Shown one piece after another: positions 23,478 to 32,654 of a DNA stretch of 64,000 nucleotides. The stretch is taken from contig NZ_JAGGLC010000001.1 in the NCBI RefSeq assembly GCF_017874235.1, positions 310,001 through 374,000 on the forward strand, given 5' to 3'. Origin of the DNA: Halolamina salifodinae. Its GTDB lineage: Archaea > Halobacteriota > Halobacteria > Halobacteriales > Haloferacaceae. Each line of letters starts with the position of its first letter. The stretch's first letter is position 1. The notes beneath the pieces were generated by a model, which did not search any database, was not told where the DNA came from, and saw only the letters and a list, made by a program, of their open reading frames with translations. The translations under genes were made by a program, and so were the position numbers.

Positions 23478-24461
23478 GTGACCCAGCCCAAATCGCGAGC
23501 AGACGGCCGCCAGGAGCACCGCCAGCGAACGGACGACCAGTTCGACGACGACGAAGGCGAGACCCTCGACGCAGAGGGTATCGACGAGGCGGACCTCGTT
23601 CGCACCGATAAGGGCGAACTGGTCCACGAGGAGACGGGGATCATCGTCGAGGAGGAGACCATCGACCGCGGCCCCGAGTGGCGCGCGTTCGATCACTCCG
23701 AGCGCCAGAGCAAGTCCCGCGTCGGGTCGCCGGTGACGCAGGCCCGCCACGACAAGGGGCTCACGACCGACATCGACTGGCGGGACACCGACGCCGCCGG
23801 GCGACAGCTCTCAGCGGAGAAACGCTCCCGGATGCGGCGCCTGCGCACGTGGCAGGAGCGCATCCGGACCCAGGCGTCCGGCGAGCGGAACCTCCAGCAG
23901 GCCCTCACCGAGATCGACCGGATGGCCAGCGCGACGGGCGTGCCGAAGTCGGTCCGCGAGGTCGCCTGTGTGATCTACCGGCAGGCGCTCGACCGTGACC
24001 TGATCCGAGGGCGCGCGATCGAGGAGATGGCTACCGCCGCCCTGATGGCCGCCTGCCGGCAGGAGGCGATCCCGCGCAGCCTCGACGACCTGACGAAGGT
24101 CGCCCGCGTCGAGCGCCGCGAGATCGGCCGGTCGTACCGCTACATCAGCGAGGAGCTGTCGCTCTCGCTCAAGCCGGTCGACCCGGGGCAGTATATCCCG
24201 CGGTTCGCGAGCGAACTCGACCTCGAAAACGAGACCCAGCAGAAAGCCAGCGAGATCGTCGAGGAGACGACCGAACTCGGCCTCCACGCCGGCAAATCGC
24301 CGACCGGCTTCGCTGCCGCCGCGGTGTATCTGGCGTCGCTGGTCTGCTCGGACCGGCGCACCCAGCGCGACATCGCCGACATCGCCGACGTGACGGTCGT
24401 CACGATCCGCAACCGCTACAAGGAGCAGATGGACGCGCTGGACTTGGACGTCTCGTTCTGA
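23478..24461 (+). CDS. Transcription initiation factor TFB, lacking zinc-ribbon cysteines
   Basis: Product of 327 residues. The B-reader region (IDRGPEWRAFDHSERQSKSRVGSP) and both cyclin-like repeats (LTEIDRMASATGVPKSVREVA and the C-terminal VTVVTIRNRYKEQMDALDL helix-turn-helix) are intact, so it should bind TBP-DNA. The N-terminal zinc ribbon is degenerate: residues 30-55 (DEADLVRTDKGELVHEETGIIVEEE) keep the ribbon-like spacing but no cysteine, where usual TFBs have four Cys/His ligands. The first Cys of the protein is near residue 160. Haloarchaea have many TFB paralogues; this may be a specialised one. GTG start. Confidence 0.88.
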   Translation: MTQPKSRADGRQEHRQRTDDQFDDDEGETLDAEGIDEADLVRTDKGELVHEETGIIVEEETIDRGPEWRAFDHSERQSKSRVGSPVTQARHDKGLTTDIDWRDTDAAGRQLSAEKRSRMRRLRTWQERIRTQASGERNLQQALTEIDRMASATGVPKSVREVACVIYRQALDRDLIRGRAIEEMATAALMAACRQEAIPRSLDDLTKVARVERREIGRSYRYISEELSLSLKPVDPGQYIPRFASELDLENETQQKASEIVEETTELGLHAGKSPTGFAAAAVYLASLVCSDRRTQRDIADIADVTVVTIRNRYKEQMDALDLDVSF

Positions 24462-24575
24462 GAGCGCGTCGCGGTCCGCCTCCTTCGGTTTTTCACACCA
24501 GAGAGCCCGTCGTCCGGCGATCATCCAGTCTGCTTCGAACCGAAATCATTTGTCCCCCCGCGGCGACTCGCCAGT

Positions 24576-25769
24576 ATGCGAGTCATCCGGAACGGGATCG
24601 TCCACACCCAGACCCGACGCGGAACCATCGAGGGCGACGTGCTGATCGAGGACGGGAAGATCGCCGATGTCGGCGACGCCGTCGACGCACCGAGCGATGT
24701 CGAGGAGATCGACGTCGACGGCGCCCACGTCACCCCGGGCCTCGTCGACGCCCACTCCCACGCCGGGATGGCCGAGTGGGCCGAACCCGAGGACGCCGAC
24801 TTCAACGAGGGCACGTCCGCGACGACGCCCCACGTGAACGCACTCGACGGCTTCCACCCGCGCGACGAGGAGCTCAAACACGCCTTCCAGAACGGCGTCA
24901 CCAGCGTCTCCAGCCGCATGGGCTCCGGAAACGTCATCGGCGGCATCATCGTCTCGATGAAGACCTACGGCGATCAGGCCGACGAGATGCTCATCACGGA
25001 AGACGGGATGAAGGCCGCGATGGGCGAGAACCCCAAGCGCTTCCACGGCGAGCGTGAGGGCCGCCAGCCCTCCACCCGACCGGGCGTCGCCGCCACCCTG
25101 CGTGAGCAGTTCATGGAGGCCCAGGACTACCTCGACCGGAAGGAAGACGCCGAGGCAGACGACGAGAGCTTCGAGCGAGACCTCGGGATGGAGAACCTCT
25201 CCCGGGTTCTCACGGGCGACCTCCCGCTCCGCGTTCACGCCCACCGCGCCGACGACATCCGGACGGTGTTCCGCATCGCCGACGAGTTCGGTATCGACGA
25301 CCTCTCCATCGAACACGCCACCGAGGGCCACGTGATGGCCGACGAGTTCGTAAAGCGGGACGTGCCCGCCGTCGTCGGCCCCTCCTTCTCCTCGGCGAGC
25401 AAGTACGAACTCCGGAACATCACCTTCGAGACGCCGGGAATCCTCCACGATTCCGGCGTCAAGGTCGCGATTCAGACCGACGCGCCGATCCTGCCCCAGC
25501 AGCACCTCGACGTCTGTGTGGGCCTCGCGGTCCGCGAGGGGTTCCCGAAGGAGGCCGCGCTCGACGCCGTGACCACCAACGCCGCCGAGATCCTCGGGAT
25601 CAAGGACCGCGTCGGGACGCTCGAACCCGGCACCGACGCCGACGTGGCGGTCTGGAACGGCGAGTTCTGGCGCGTCGACTCCCGGACTCAGCACGTGTTC
25701 GTCGACGGCGAGCACGTGTTCGACCGCGCGGCGGACTCGGTCGACCCCCGCGAGGAGTACGCCTGGTAA
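24576..25769 (+). CDS. Amidohydrolase, imidazolonepropionase-like
   Basis: Product of 397 residues. The N-terminal beta-sandwich part (VIRNGIVHTQTRRGTIEGDVLIEDGKIADVG) and HTPGLVDAHSHAGM with the His-x-His metal pair (about residues 61-63) show the amidohydrolase superfamily. Further metal or active-site candidates are VHAHRADD, IEHATEGH and the Asp of IQTDAPILPQQH. The C-terminal DRVGTLEPGTDADVAVWNG is standard. It hydrolyses a cyclic amide or similar; the substrate is unknown. It lies 1 bp before an MFS transporter gene, so the pair may take up and degrade one compound. Confidence 0.85.
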   Translation: MRVIRNGIVHTQTRRGTIEGDVLIEDGKIADVGDAVDAPSDVEEIDVDGAHVTPGLVDAHSHAGMAEWAEPEDADFNEGTSATTPHVNALDGFHPRDEELKHAFQNGVTSVSSRMGSGNVIGGIIVSMKTYGDQADEMLITEDGMKAAMGENPKRFHGEREGRQPSTRPGVAATLREQFMEAQDYLDRKEDAEADDESFERDLGMENLSRVLTGDLPLRVHAHRADDIRTVFRIADEFGIDDLSIEHATEGHVMADEFVKRDVPAVVGPSFSSASKYELRNITFETPGILHDSGVKVAIQTDAPILPQQHLDVCVGLAVREGFPKEAALDAVTTNAAEILGIKDRVGTLEPGTDADVAVWNGEFWRVDSRTQHVFVDGEHVFDRAADSVDPREEYAW

Positions 25770-25770
25770 G

Positions 25771-27051
25771 GTGCGACTCCCAACGCTCTCCACGCCGGCC
25801 ATCGACGACGAGGACCCCAGCGTCCCGGTCGTCGTCGGCGCCGTGATCACAGGGGTGTTCTTCGGCGGCGTCGGTGGCGGCGTCGCCTTCCCGACGCTCC
25901 CGACGCTGGGGACAGTGTTGGGTATCTCCTCCTTTGTCGTCGGGATGATCCTCTCGGTCAACCGCTTTACGCGCCTGCTGATGGCGACGCCGGCGGGGCA
26001 GGTGCTCGACAGCATCGGCACCCGGCGGCCGATGCTCGTCGGCTTAGTCGTGCAAGGGCTGGTGCCCTTCGGCTACGTGCTGGCGCTCGATCCCGGTCCG
26101 ATTCCCCTCTCCAGCGCCGCGGTTTTCTTCCTCGCCCGCGCCTGCTGGGGGGTCGGCTCGGCGTTCGTCTTCGTCGGCGCGTTCACCACCGTCACCCACG
26201 TCACGACCGCGGAGAATCGCGGGAAGTGGGTGGGATACATGCGCGGCGGGCAGAGCCTCGGCTTCCCGATGGGGCTGATCCTCGGGGGGATCCTGACGGA
26301 CCTGTACGGCTACAGCGAGGCGTTCGCGGCGGCCGGCACCGCCGGCCTGTTCGCGGCCGTCGTCGCGTTCGTCGTCCTCCCGAACGTGCAGGGGAGCACG
26401 ACAACGACCACGCGCCTCCGGGACCTCCCGGCGGTCATCAGCGCCGACGCGCGCGTGCTCGGCATCGGCGCCACCAACATGTCCGTTCGCTTCCTCTACG
26501 CCGGCATCCTGCTCTCGACGGTCGTGCTGTACACCAACGAGTACGACATCTCGCTGGGGTCGCTGGCCGGCACTGGCGTGAGTGGCATCGTGATGGCCAT
26601 CTCCGTGCTCGCGATGTCGGTGACGACGCTGTTCGTCGGCCGCCTCTCGGACAGCCTCTCCTCGCGGACCTACACCGTGATCCCCGCGTTGACCCTGCTC
26701 GCGGCCGGGTTCGCGCTGCTCGTGATCTCCCCGACGGTGCCGGGCATCGTCATCGGCGTCGCCATGATCGGCATGGGCGTCGGCGGCACCGGGCCGCCGC
26801 TGCTGGCGTATCTGGGCGACATCGCGCCCGGCGAGGACGTCGGCAAGCTTGGCGGCGTCTACAACGTGTTCGGTGATCTCGGGTCCACTATCGGCCCGCT
26901 GATCGCGCTGCCGCTGGCGTCGACGATGGGCGTCGGAACGGAGTACCTGGTCTGTGCCGGCCTCGCCGTGGTGACGGCGCTGATCGTGCTCGCGACGCTC
27001 GACGGCGACCCGGAACCGCTCCGCTCGCCGGAAATCGTCGCCGACGACTGA
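25771..27051 (+). CDS. Major facilitator superfamily transporter
   Basis: Product of 426 residues, GTG start 1 bp after the amidohydrolase stop. Twelve hydrophobic segments are spread along the whole length, with the MFS loop motif between helices 2 and 3 recognisable as GQVLDSIGTRRPM and its repeat in the second half (VGRLSDSLSSRTYT). A cytoplasmic linker lies near residue 210. Substrate not predictable; coupling to the amidohydrolase suggests a related metabolite. Confidence 0.85.
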   Translation: MRLPTLSTPAIDDEDPSVPVVVGAVITGVFFGGVGGGVAFPTLPTLGTVLGISSFVVGMILSVNRFTRLLMATPAGQVLDSIGTRRPMLVGLVVQGLVPFGYVLALDPGPIPLSSAAVFFLARACWGVGSAFVFVGAFTTVTHVTTAENRGKWVGYMRGGQSLGFPMGLILGGILTDLYGYSEAFAAAGTAGLFAAVVAFVVLPNVQGSTTTTTRLRDLPAVISADARVLGIGATNMSVRFLYAGILLSTVVLYTNEYDISLGSLAGTGVSGIVMAISVLAMSVTTLFVGRLSDSLSSRTYTVIPALTLLAAGFALLVISPTVPGIVIGVAMIGMGVGGTGPPLLAYLGDIAPGEDVGKLGGVYNVFGDLGSTIGPLIALPLASTMGVGTEYLVCAGLAVVTALIVLATLDGDPEPLRSPEIVADD

Positions 27052-27156
27052 CAGCGTCGCGTTTCCCTCCGCTTCCCGCGTCTCACGGCTCGCGAGTCGT
27101 TCCTCCCCACTCCCATCCCGAGACGTTAAACACCGAGGCGCGCCCACTCACAAGCG

Positions 27157-28599
27157 ATGAGCGATCCCGTCCCCGCGATGGCCGACCGCGCGGCCGACTG
27201 CGCTGCGTGCCTGCTCGAGGCCGACTCGGTCGTGTTGGCCTCCCACATCGACGCCGACGGCCTCACCAGCGGCGCCATCGCCGCCACCGCGCTCCGGCGG
27301 GCGGGGATCCCCTTCGAGACAACTTTCGAGAAGCAGTTGGACGCCGACGCCATCGACCGCATCGCCGCCACCGACCACGACGTGGCGCTCTTTACGGACT
27401 TCGGCAGCGGCCAACTGGACGATATCGTCCCCCACGAACAGGCGGGCGCGTTCACGCCCGTGATCGCCGACCACCACCAGCCAGCCACCGCTGAGGAAGG
27501 TGAGGAGGCCCCCGAGACGGACCGCCACCTGAACCCCCTGCTGTTCGACATCGACGGCGCCTCTGAGCTCTCCGGTGCGGGCGCGACGTACGTGCTCGCT
27601 CGCGCGATGGAGACCGACGACGTCGACAACCGCGATCTGGCCGCGCTGGCGGTCGTCGGCGCCGTCGGCGACATGCAGGACACCGACGGCGGCCTCATCG
27701 GCGCCAACGAGAGCCTCGTCGCCGAGGGCGTCGAGGCCGGCGCCATCGAGGAGGTGACCGACATCTCGCTGTACGGTCGGCAAACGCGGCCGCTCCCGAA
27801 ACTGCTTGAGTACGCCAGCGAACTCCGGATCCCGGGTATCTCGGGCGACGAGCAGGGGTCAGTTCGCTTTCTCTCGGGGCTGGACGTCGACCTGAAAGTC
27901 GACGGCGACTGGCGCCGCTGGGTGGATCTCTCCTTCGAGGAGCGCCAGACCGTCGCCAGCGCGCTGATGCGCCACGCCATCTCCCGGGGTGTGCCGCCAG
28001 AACGCGTCAACGGCGTCACGACGACGACGTACACGCTTGCCGACGAGGAGGTCGGCACCGAACTCCGGGATGTCAGTGAGTTCTCGACGGTGCTGAACGC
28101 CACCGCACGCTACGAGCGGGCGGACGTGGGGCTGGCGGTCTGTCTGGGCTACCGCGACGATGCGCTGGACGAAGCCCGCCGCCTCCTTCGGACCCACCGT
28201 CGGAACCTCTCTGAGGGGCTGGAGTGGATCAAGAACGAGGGCGTCGAACAGGCGGACCACCTCCAGTGGTTCGACGCCGGCACACGGATCCGTGAGACCA
28301 TCGTCGGCATCATCGCCGGGATGGCCCTCGGCGCGGACGGGGTTCGCCGGGATCAGCCGATCATCGCCTTCGCCGAGGAGAACGCCGAGGAACTGAAAGT
28401 CTCCGCGCGGGGCAGCGGCTTCCTCGTTCGGGACGGACTGGACCTCTCAGTCGTGATGTCAGAAGCGTCGGCGGCCGTCGACGGCGGCGGCGGGGGCCAC
28501 GACGTGGCTGCGGGCGCGACCATCCCGCGCAAGCGCCGGGACGAGTTCGTCGAACACGCAGACCGGATCATCGGGGACCAGCTTGCGGACGAGGATTAG
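27157..28599 (+). CDS. DHH-family single-strand exonuclease, archaeal RecJ/GAN-like
   Basis: Product of 480 residues. The DHH domain shows ASHIDADGLTSGA (residues 28-40), FTDFGSGQ (79-86) and the DHH motif at 105-107 (IADHHQP). The DHHA1 domain at the C-terminus has the glycine-rich VDGGGGGHDVAAGA. This is the layout of archaeal RecJ-like proteins such as GINS-associated nuclease (GAN), 5'-3' single-strand exonucleases tied to the replisome. ATG at 27157; a second in-frame ATG is at 27178. Confidence 0.88.
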   Translation: MSDPVPAMADRAADCAACLLEADSVVLASHIDADGLTSGAIAATALRRAGIPFETTFEKQLDADAIDRIAATDHDVALFTDFGSGQLDDIVPHEQAGAFTPVIADHHQPATAEEGEEAPETDRHLNPLLFDIDGASELSGAGATYVLARAMETDDVDNRDLAALAVVGAVGDMQDTDGGLIGANESLVAEGVEAGAIEEVTDISLYGRQTRPLPKLLEYASELRIPGISGDEQGSVRFLSGLDVDLKVDGDWRRWVDLSFEERQTVASALMRHAISRGVPPERVNGVTTTTYTLADEEVGTELRDVSEFSTVLNATARYERADVGLAVCLGYRDDALDEARRLLRTHRRNLSEGLEWIKNEGVEQADHLQWFDAGTRIRETIVGIIAGMALGADGVRRDQPIIAFAEENAEELKVSARGSGFLVRDGLDLSVVMSEASAAVDGGGGGHDVAAGATIPRKRRDEFVEHADRIIGDQLADED

Positions 28600-29207
28600 G
28601 TGCCGATATCCTGGAACAGCCGGCGGTAGTCGTCGGTGTCGAAGCGCTCCGTGAGTCGGTCGAGTTCGTGATCCAGCTGATCCAGCTGGTCGACCAGCTG
28701 TCGGTACTCCTCACTGCTGGCGAGGCTCTCGCGGGGTTTCTCGGTCTCGAGGGTCGCCCGCTTGGAGGCGAGCGCTGCCGTCCGCTGGAGGCGGTCGTCG
28801 TACTGGTTCCGGCTCTGGAGGGTCTCGACGGCGTCGAGCAGTTCCGCCCTCGAGAGCGGTTTGAGGACGTAGAGGTCGAACCCCATCTCGACGATGTCGA
28901 AATCCGGCTCGACGGCCGTCACCATCCCCACGCGCACGTCGAGTTCGCGGTCGCGGATCTCCGCGAGCACCTCCTCGCCGTGGCCGTCCGGGAGACGGCG
29001 GTCCAGCAGCGCGATGTCGTAGCCACCCTCGAGGGTCTCGGAGGCCTCGGCGGTGGTCGTGGCCACGTCGGCCTCGTACCCCTCAGCCTCGACCGTGCTC
29101 CGGTAGAGATCCGCCACGTTCGGTTCGTCCTCGACGATCAGGACCCGCGCTGCCGGCCCGTCGGCTGCCCGGTCCCCACCCCGCGACTCGGTGTCCGCAT
29201 CGCTCAT
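28596..29207 (-). CDS. Response regulator with HalX domain
   Basis: Product of 203 residues. The receiver domain (about 20-130) has VLIVEDEP, phospho-acceptor Asp69 in IALLDRRLPDG and the switch Lys in VLKPLSR. Residues about 130-200 are the HalX domain (SRNQYDDRLQRTAALASKRATLE...), a helical output found in haloarchaea. No DNA-binding domain, so it acts through protein contacts. No histidine kinase is adjacent. It overlaps the end of the convergent DHH gene by 4 nt. Confidence 0.9.
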   Translation of the reverse strand: MSDADTESRGGDRAADGPAARVLIVEDEPNVADLYRSTVEAEGYEADVATTTAEASETLEGGYDIALLDRRLPDGHGEEVLAEIRDRELDVRVGMVTAVEPDFDIVEMGFDLYVLKPLSRAELLDAVETLQSRNQYDDRLQRTAALASKRATLETEKPRESLASSEEYRQLVDQLDQLDHELDRLTERFDTDDYRRLFQDIGT

Positions 29208-29307
29208 TGCCCCAGATCTTCGTCCGGCGTCAGTTAACTCTACCGTCGGGCGTCGTTCCCCGACCCGGTGGGCTTAATTCCCCTGGCGACGCTATCTCAC
29301 CGTATTC

Positions 29308-30036
29308 ATGGTCGACGTCACTGAAACGGGGATCGACGGCCTCGACGTCATTCTCAACGGCGGGATCGTCGAGAACGCGACGGTGCTGGTCAGCGGCAAC
29401 CCAGGCACCGGCAAGAGCATCTTCGGCATCCAGTATCTGTATGCGGGCGTCGAGGACCACGACGAGAAGGGTATCTACATCTCCTTCGAGGAGAACGCCG
29501 AGGACATCCGGCAGGCCGCGGAGTCGGTCGGTTTCGAGGACTGGGGTGAGATGGTCGAGAACGGCGACATCAAGGTGTACGACAAGTCGACGATGCTCCG
29601 CGAGGAGGACTTCAACACCGCCATCGACCGCCTGCTGCAGGATTTCGCCGGCACCACCTACGACCGACTGGTGCTCGACTCGCTGACGATGTTCAGCCTC
29701 TTTTTCGACGACGAGAAGGAGAACCGCACCTACCTGCTGAAGTTCTCGGATATCCTCAAGAAAAACGGGCTCACTTCCTTGCTGATCAACGAACAGGGCG
29801 CCGTCTTCCCCGAGACCGAGATCGGATTGGAGAACTTCCTCACCGACGGCAACATCTACTTCATCCAGACGCCGACCGACAACGGCGTGAACCGCTACGT
29901 CTGGGTCGCGAAGATGCGCAAGCAGGACATCAACACCGACATCTTCCCGATGGAGATCGGCCAGGGCGGGATCACCGTCTACGACCGTGCCGGCGGCTTC
30001 TCGATGATGGGTAGCGAGGACCAGCCCGGCTTCTAA
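29308..30036 (+). CDS. KaiC-like RecA-superfamily ATPase
   Basis: Product of 242 residues, a single KaiC domain: TGIDGLDVILNGGI, Walker A GNPGTGKS (30-37), YISFEENAEDI, and Walker B region RLVLDSLTMF. Single-domain KaiC-like proteins act in archaeal signalling and are often paired with transcription regulators. A winged-helix gene lies 20 bp away in convergent orientation. No circadian function can be inferred. Confidence 0.88.
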   Translation: MVDVTETGIDGLDVILNGGIVENATVLVSGNPGTGKSIFGIQYLYAGVEDHDEKGIYISFEENAEDIRQAAESVGFEDWGEMVENGDIKVYDKSTMLREEDFNTAIDRLLQDFAGTTYDRLVLDSLTMFSLFFDDEKENRTYLLKFSDILKKNGLTSLLINEQGAVFPETEIGLENFLTDGNIYFIQTPTDNGVNRYVWVAKMRKQDINTDIFPMEIGQGGITVYDRAGGFSMMGSEDQPGF

Positions 30037-30056
30037 AGCGGTTCTCCCGCCGACCG

Positions 30057-30398
30057 TCAGCCCCGACTCTCGGACATCCGGCGCCAGACCTCGTCGAGTT
30101 TGTTCGTCACGTCCGAGCGCGTTTCGAGTTCGATGTTCAGTTCCTCCCGGAAGTCGATCGTGATCTGATCGATGGAGCGACGGTACACTTTGATCCGCCG
30201 GTGCTCCTCCGAGAGCGGCCGGTCGTGGAGTTCGAGCAGGTTCACCTCCGTGAGCTCGTTGATCCGGCGGTAGCAGGTGGCGATGGGCACGTCCAGCTCC
30301 TCGGAAAGTTCCTGGGCGGACTTTGGCTCGCTCGCCGCGTCGAGAATCTCCGGGTTGTACTTGTTCCCAAGTACCTCGATGATCTCGTCCGAGGCCAT
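30057..30398 (-). CDS. Winged-helix transcriptional regulator (ArsR-like fold)
   Basis: Product of 113 residues. IIEVLGNKYNPEILDAASEPKSAQELSEELDVPIATCYRRINELTEV is a clear winged helix-turn-helix (about residues 5-65), then the wing and a C-terminal helix for dimerisation. No metal-binding cysteines of ArsR sensors are present. Convergent with the KaiC-like gene; targets unknown. Confidence 0.82.
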   Translation of the reverse strand: MASDEIIEVLGNKYNPEILDAASEPKSAQELSEELDVPIATCYRRINELTEVNLLELHDRPLSEEHRRIKVYRRSIDQITIDFREELNIELETRSDVTNKLDEVWRRMSESRG

Positions 30399-30493
30399 TC
30401 GTTATCGAAAATGAGACCCCTCCGCAAAAACGTACCGCCATCGCCGATGGATCCCGGTTCCGAGGGCTCCCGACTCTCAGCACCGATAACCAA

Positions 30494-30913
30494 CTACTCC
30501 TCGGTGATCGTCCGGTCCTTCTCGTCGAGTTCGCCGCGGTAGAGCTTCGAGCCGTCCTGTGCGACCTGGCGGGCCAGCACGGCACACTTGATCCGCATCG
30601 GCGAGATGTCGACGCCGAGCATGTCGACGATATCGTCGGTGTCCATCGCCTGGAGTTCGTCGATGCTCTTGCCCGGGAGCGTCTCGGTCAGCAGCGACGC
30701 CGCCGCCTGCGAGATGGCACAGCCGTCGCCGGAGAACGCGACCTGTTCGATCGTCTCGTCGTCGTCGGCCAGCTTCACGTCGACCTGGATGGTGTCCCCA
30801 CACGAGGGGTTCTCCCCAACGTGGGAGAAGTCGGGGTCCTGCATCTCCCCGTAGTTTCGCGGGTTCTTGTAGTGGTCGAGGATCTGCTGGCGGTACATGT
30901 CCGAGCCACTCAT
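30494..30913 (-). CDS. sufU: Iron-sulfur cluster scaffold SufU/IscU-like
   Basis: Product of 139 residues from ATG 30913. The three scaffold cysteines are present: Cys38 (NPSCGD, with Asp40), Cys65 (SGDGCAISQA) and Cys110 (MRIKCAVLA). It accepts or carries sulfur with the SufS desulfurase encoded just upstream at 31180-32454. The short insertion between Cys65 and Cys110 (PGKSIDELQAMDTDD) is of the SufU type. It is transcribed in the same direction as sufS but separated by a hairpin-rich gap, so it may have its own promoter. Confidence 0.9.
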   Translation of the reverse strand: MSGSDMYRQQILDHYKNPRNYGEMQDPDFSHVGENPSCGDTIQVDVKLADDDETIEQVAFSGDGCAISQAAASLLTETLPGKSIDELQAMDTDDIVDMLGVDISPMRIKCAVLARQVAQDGSKLYRGELDEKDRTITEE

Positions 30914-31048
30914 GTCCCGAAACAGGCGGTTTCGGCGGAAAAGGGTTCCGGGCTTAGGAGTTGATGGGCTATCGGGCGACGAACAGTGCGGTCGAGCGGG
31001 AAACCACGGTTCGCCTGCGAACAGAACCGCGGAGTGAGCATGACTACT

Positions 31049-31151
31049 TGTGGCCGCACAGCACCGCGGCCACAGCCTCCCCAGCCGACTCGTTCGTCCT
31101 TCTAGTCGCTCGCTCCTCCCTCGCGCTCGGGGCGTGCACGGCGGCACGCCC
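31049..31151. terminator. Two strong hairpins in the gap between sufS and sufU
   Basis: TGTGGCCGC...GCGGCCACA (arms 31049-31057 and 31066-31074) and GGGCGTGC-acggcg-GCACGCCC (31130-31151) lie in the 266-bp gap 30914-31179. They follow the sufS stop (leftward reading) and could terminate or process that transcript. A smaller GTTCG-cctg-CGAAC lies near 31010. Nothing coding was seen in the gap. Confidence 0.45.
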
Positions 31152-31179
31152 GCTTCGCGCTACCGCAACCACAGATCCG

Positions 31180-32454
31180 CTACGCGAACAGCTGTCGGGC
31201 CGTATCCACGGCGTCGATCAGTTCGTCGATCTCCTCGCGGGTGTTGTAGAGGTAGAACGACGCGCGCGTCGACGCCGGCACGCCGAGCACGTCGTGCAGC
31301 GGCTGGGTACAGTGGTCGCCCGCACGGACGGCGACGCCGTGGTCGTCGAGGATCGAGGAGAGGTCGTGGGCGTGGACTCCTTCGAGGTTGAACCCGACAA
31401 GCCCGCCGCGCTCCTCGTGCGGGCCGTAGATCTCGATGTCGTCGAACTCCGAGAGCCGGTCGTAGGCGTAGCGCGCGAGTTCGGACTCGTGGCGCTCGAT
31501 AGCCTCCATCCCCACGTCTTCGAGGTAGTCGATAGCGGCAGTCAGCCCGACGGCCTCGGCGATGGGCGGCGTGCCGGCCTCGAACTTCCAGGGCAGATCC
31601 TCCCACGTCGTCCCCTCGAACTCGACGCGGCGGATCATCGCGCCGCCGACGAGGAAGGGGGGTAGCTCCTCCAGCAGGTGCTGCTTGCCGTAGAGCACGC
31701 CGATTCCGGTTGGCCCGAGCATCTTGTGGCCCGAGAAGGCGTAGAAGTCGGCGTCGATCTCGGCCACATCGACGGGGCGGGTCGGCACGGCCTGCGCGCC
31801 GTCGATGAACGAGAGCGCGCCGTGCTCGTGGGCGATGTCCGTGATTTCCGAGACAGGGTTGATCGTCCCGAGCGTGTTCGAGACGTGGACCGCGCTGACC
31901 ATCGCGGTGTCGTCGTCGACTTTCGAGCGGAGGTCGTCCATGTCGAGGCGGCCGTCCTCGTCGATCTCGACGTAGCGGATCTCCGCGCCCTGTTTCTCAC
32001 AGAGCTGTTGCCACGTGACCAGCGAGGCGTGGTGCTCCATCTGCGTGGTGACGACGTTCTCGCCCGGCTCGAGCTCCGTGAGCCCCCACGTGTAGGCGAC
32101 GAGGTTGAACGCCTCGGTAGTGTTCTTGGTGAAGACGACCTCCTCGCGCCCGTCGGCGCCGACGAACTCAGCGGCCCGGTCGTGGGCCTCCTCGTAGGCA
32201 ATCGACGCTTCCTGACTCAGGCTGTGGATGCCGCGGTGGACGTTGGAGTTGTACTCGTAGTAGTAGTCGGTCATCGCCTCGACGACCTGCCGCGGCGTGT
32301 GGCTGGTCGCGGCGTTGTCGAGGTAGTACAGCGGCTGATCGTCGGTCTCGTCGGGGCCGGGGACGGTCACGTCGCCGCCGATCTTCCGCTCGAGGATCGG
32401 GAAATCCTCGCGGATGGCCTCGACATCGAGGCCGCTGGCGTCGGATGTAGGCAT
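31180..32454 (-). CDS. sufS: Cysteine desulfurase SufS
   Basis: Product of 424 residues from ATG 32454. It is a class V PLP enzyme with the pyridoxal lysine at Lys244 (AFSGHKMLGPTGIG), the histidine in QMEHHASLV and the persulfide cysteine in RAGDHCTQP. The N-terminus (DVEAIREDFPILERKI) is the group II SufS type. It takes sulfur from cysteine for Fe-S assembly together with SufU. I rejected the 25-residue upstream extension because it reads as non-coding promoter DNA. Confidence 0.93.
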   Translation of the reverse strand: MPTSDASGLDVEAIREDFPILERKIGGDVTVPGPDETDDQPLYYLDNAATSHTPRQVVEAMTDYYYEYNSNVHRGIHSLSQEASIAYEEAHDRAAEFVGADGREEVVFTKNTTEAFNLVAYTWGLTELEPGENVVTTQMEHHASLVTWQQLCEKQGAEIRYVEIDEDGRLDMDDLRSKVDDDTAMVSAVHVSNTLGTINPVSEITDIAHEHGALSFIDGAQAVPTRPVDVAEIDADFYAFSGHKMLGPTGIGVLYGKQHLLEELPPFLVGGAMIRRVEFEGTTWEDLPWKFEAGTPPIAEAVGLTAAIDYLEDVGMEAIERHESELARYAYDRLSEFDDIEIYGPHEERGGLVGFNLEGVHAHDLSSILDDHGVAVRAGDHCTQPLHDVLGVPASTRASFYLYNTREEIDELIDAVDTARQLFA

Positions 32455-32558
32455 TGTCGGATGCTGGGGCTGGAGAACCAACACCCCTTCGGTAGTGAGA
32501 TGCGAAAACGCGACCGAAGGGGGCGGCAAACCATCTCAGACGGCGAACGGGGAACGAC

Positions 32559-32604
32559 GCGGGACCGAAGGTCCCGCTCGCAGCCGGCGGCGGTTGCCGC
32601 CGGC
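32559..32604. repeat. Paired palindromic element, intergenic
   Basis: GCGGGACC-gaa-GGTCCCGC (32559-32577) and GCCGGCGGC-ggtt-GCCGCCGGC (32583-32604), 5 nt apart, in the 200-bp gap between the DUF424 gene and sufS. Same two-hairpin plan as the elements inside the M20, mutL, TANGO2-like and dsbA-like genes. It may also serve as terminator of the DUF424 transcript or leader of sufS. Confidence 0.65.
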
Positions 32605-32654
32605 GACGAAGTGACCCGTGAGCCGCGGGAGCAGAAAACGAACGAAGCGTGCGC

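Noticed and set aside
23299..23481. 60-codon plus-strand frame before tfb
   Set aside because: No codon bias or domain, and its upstream region shows no promoter; more likely part of the tfb leader.
24546..26021. Long minus-strand open frame of 491 codons
   Set aside because: Shadow of the amidohydrolase and MFS genes, which carry family motifs on the plus strand.
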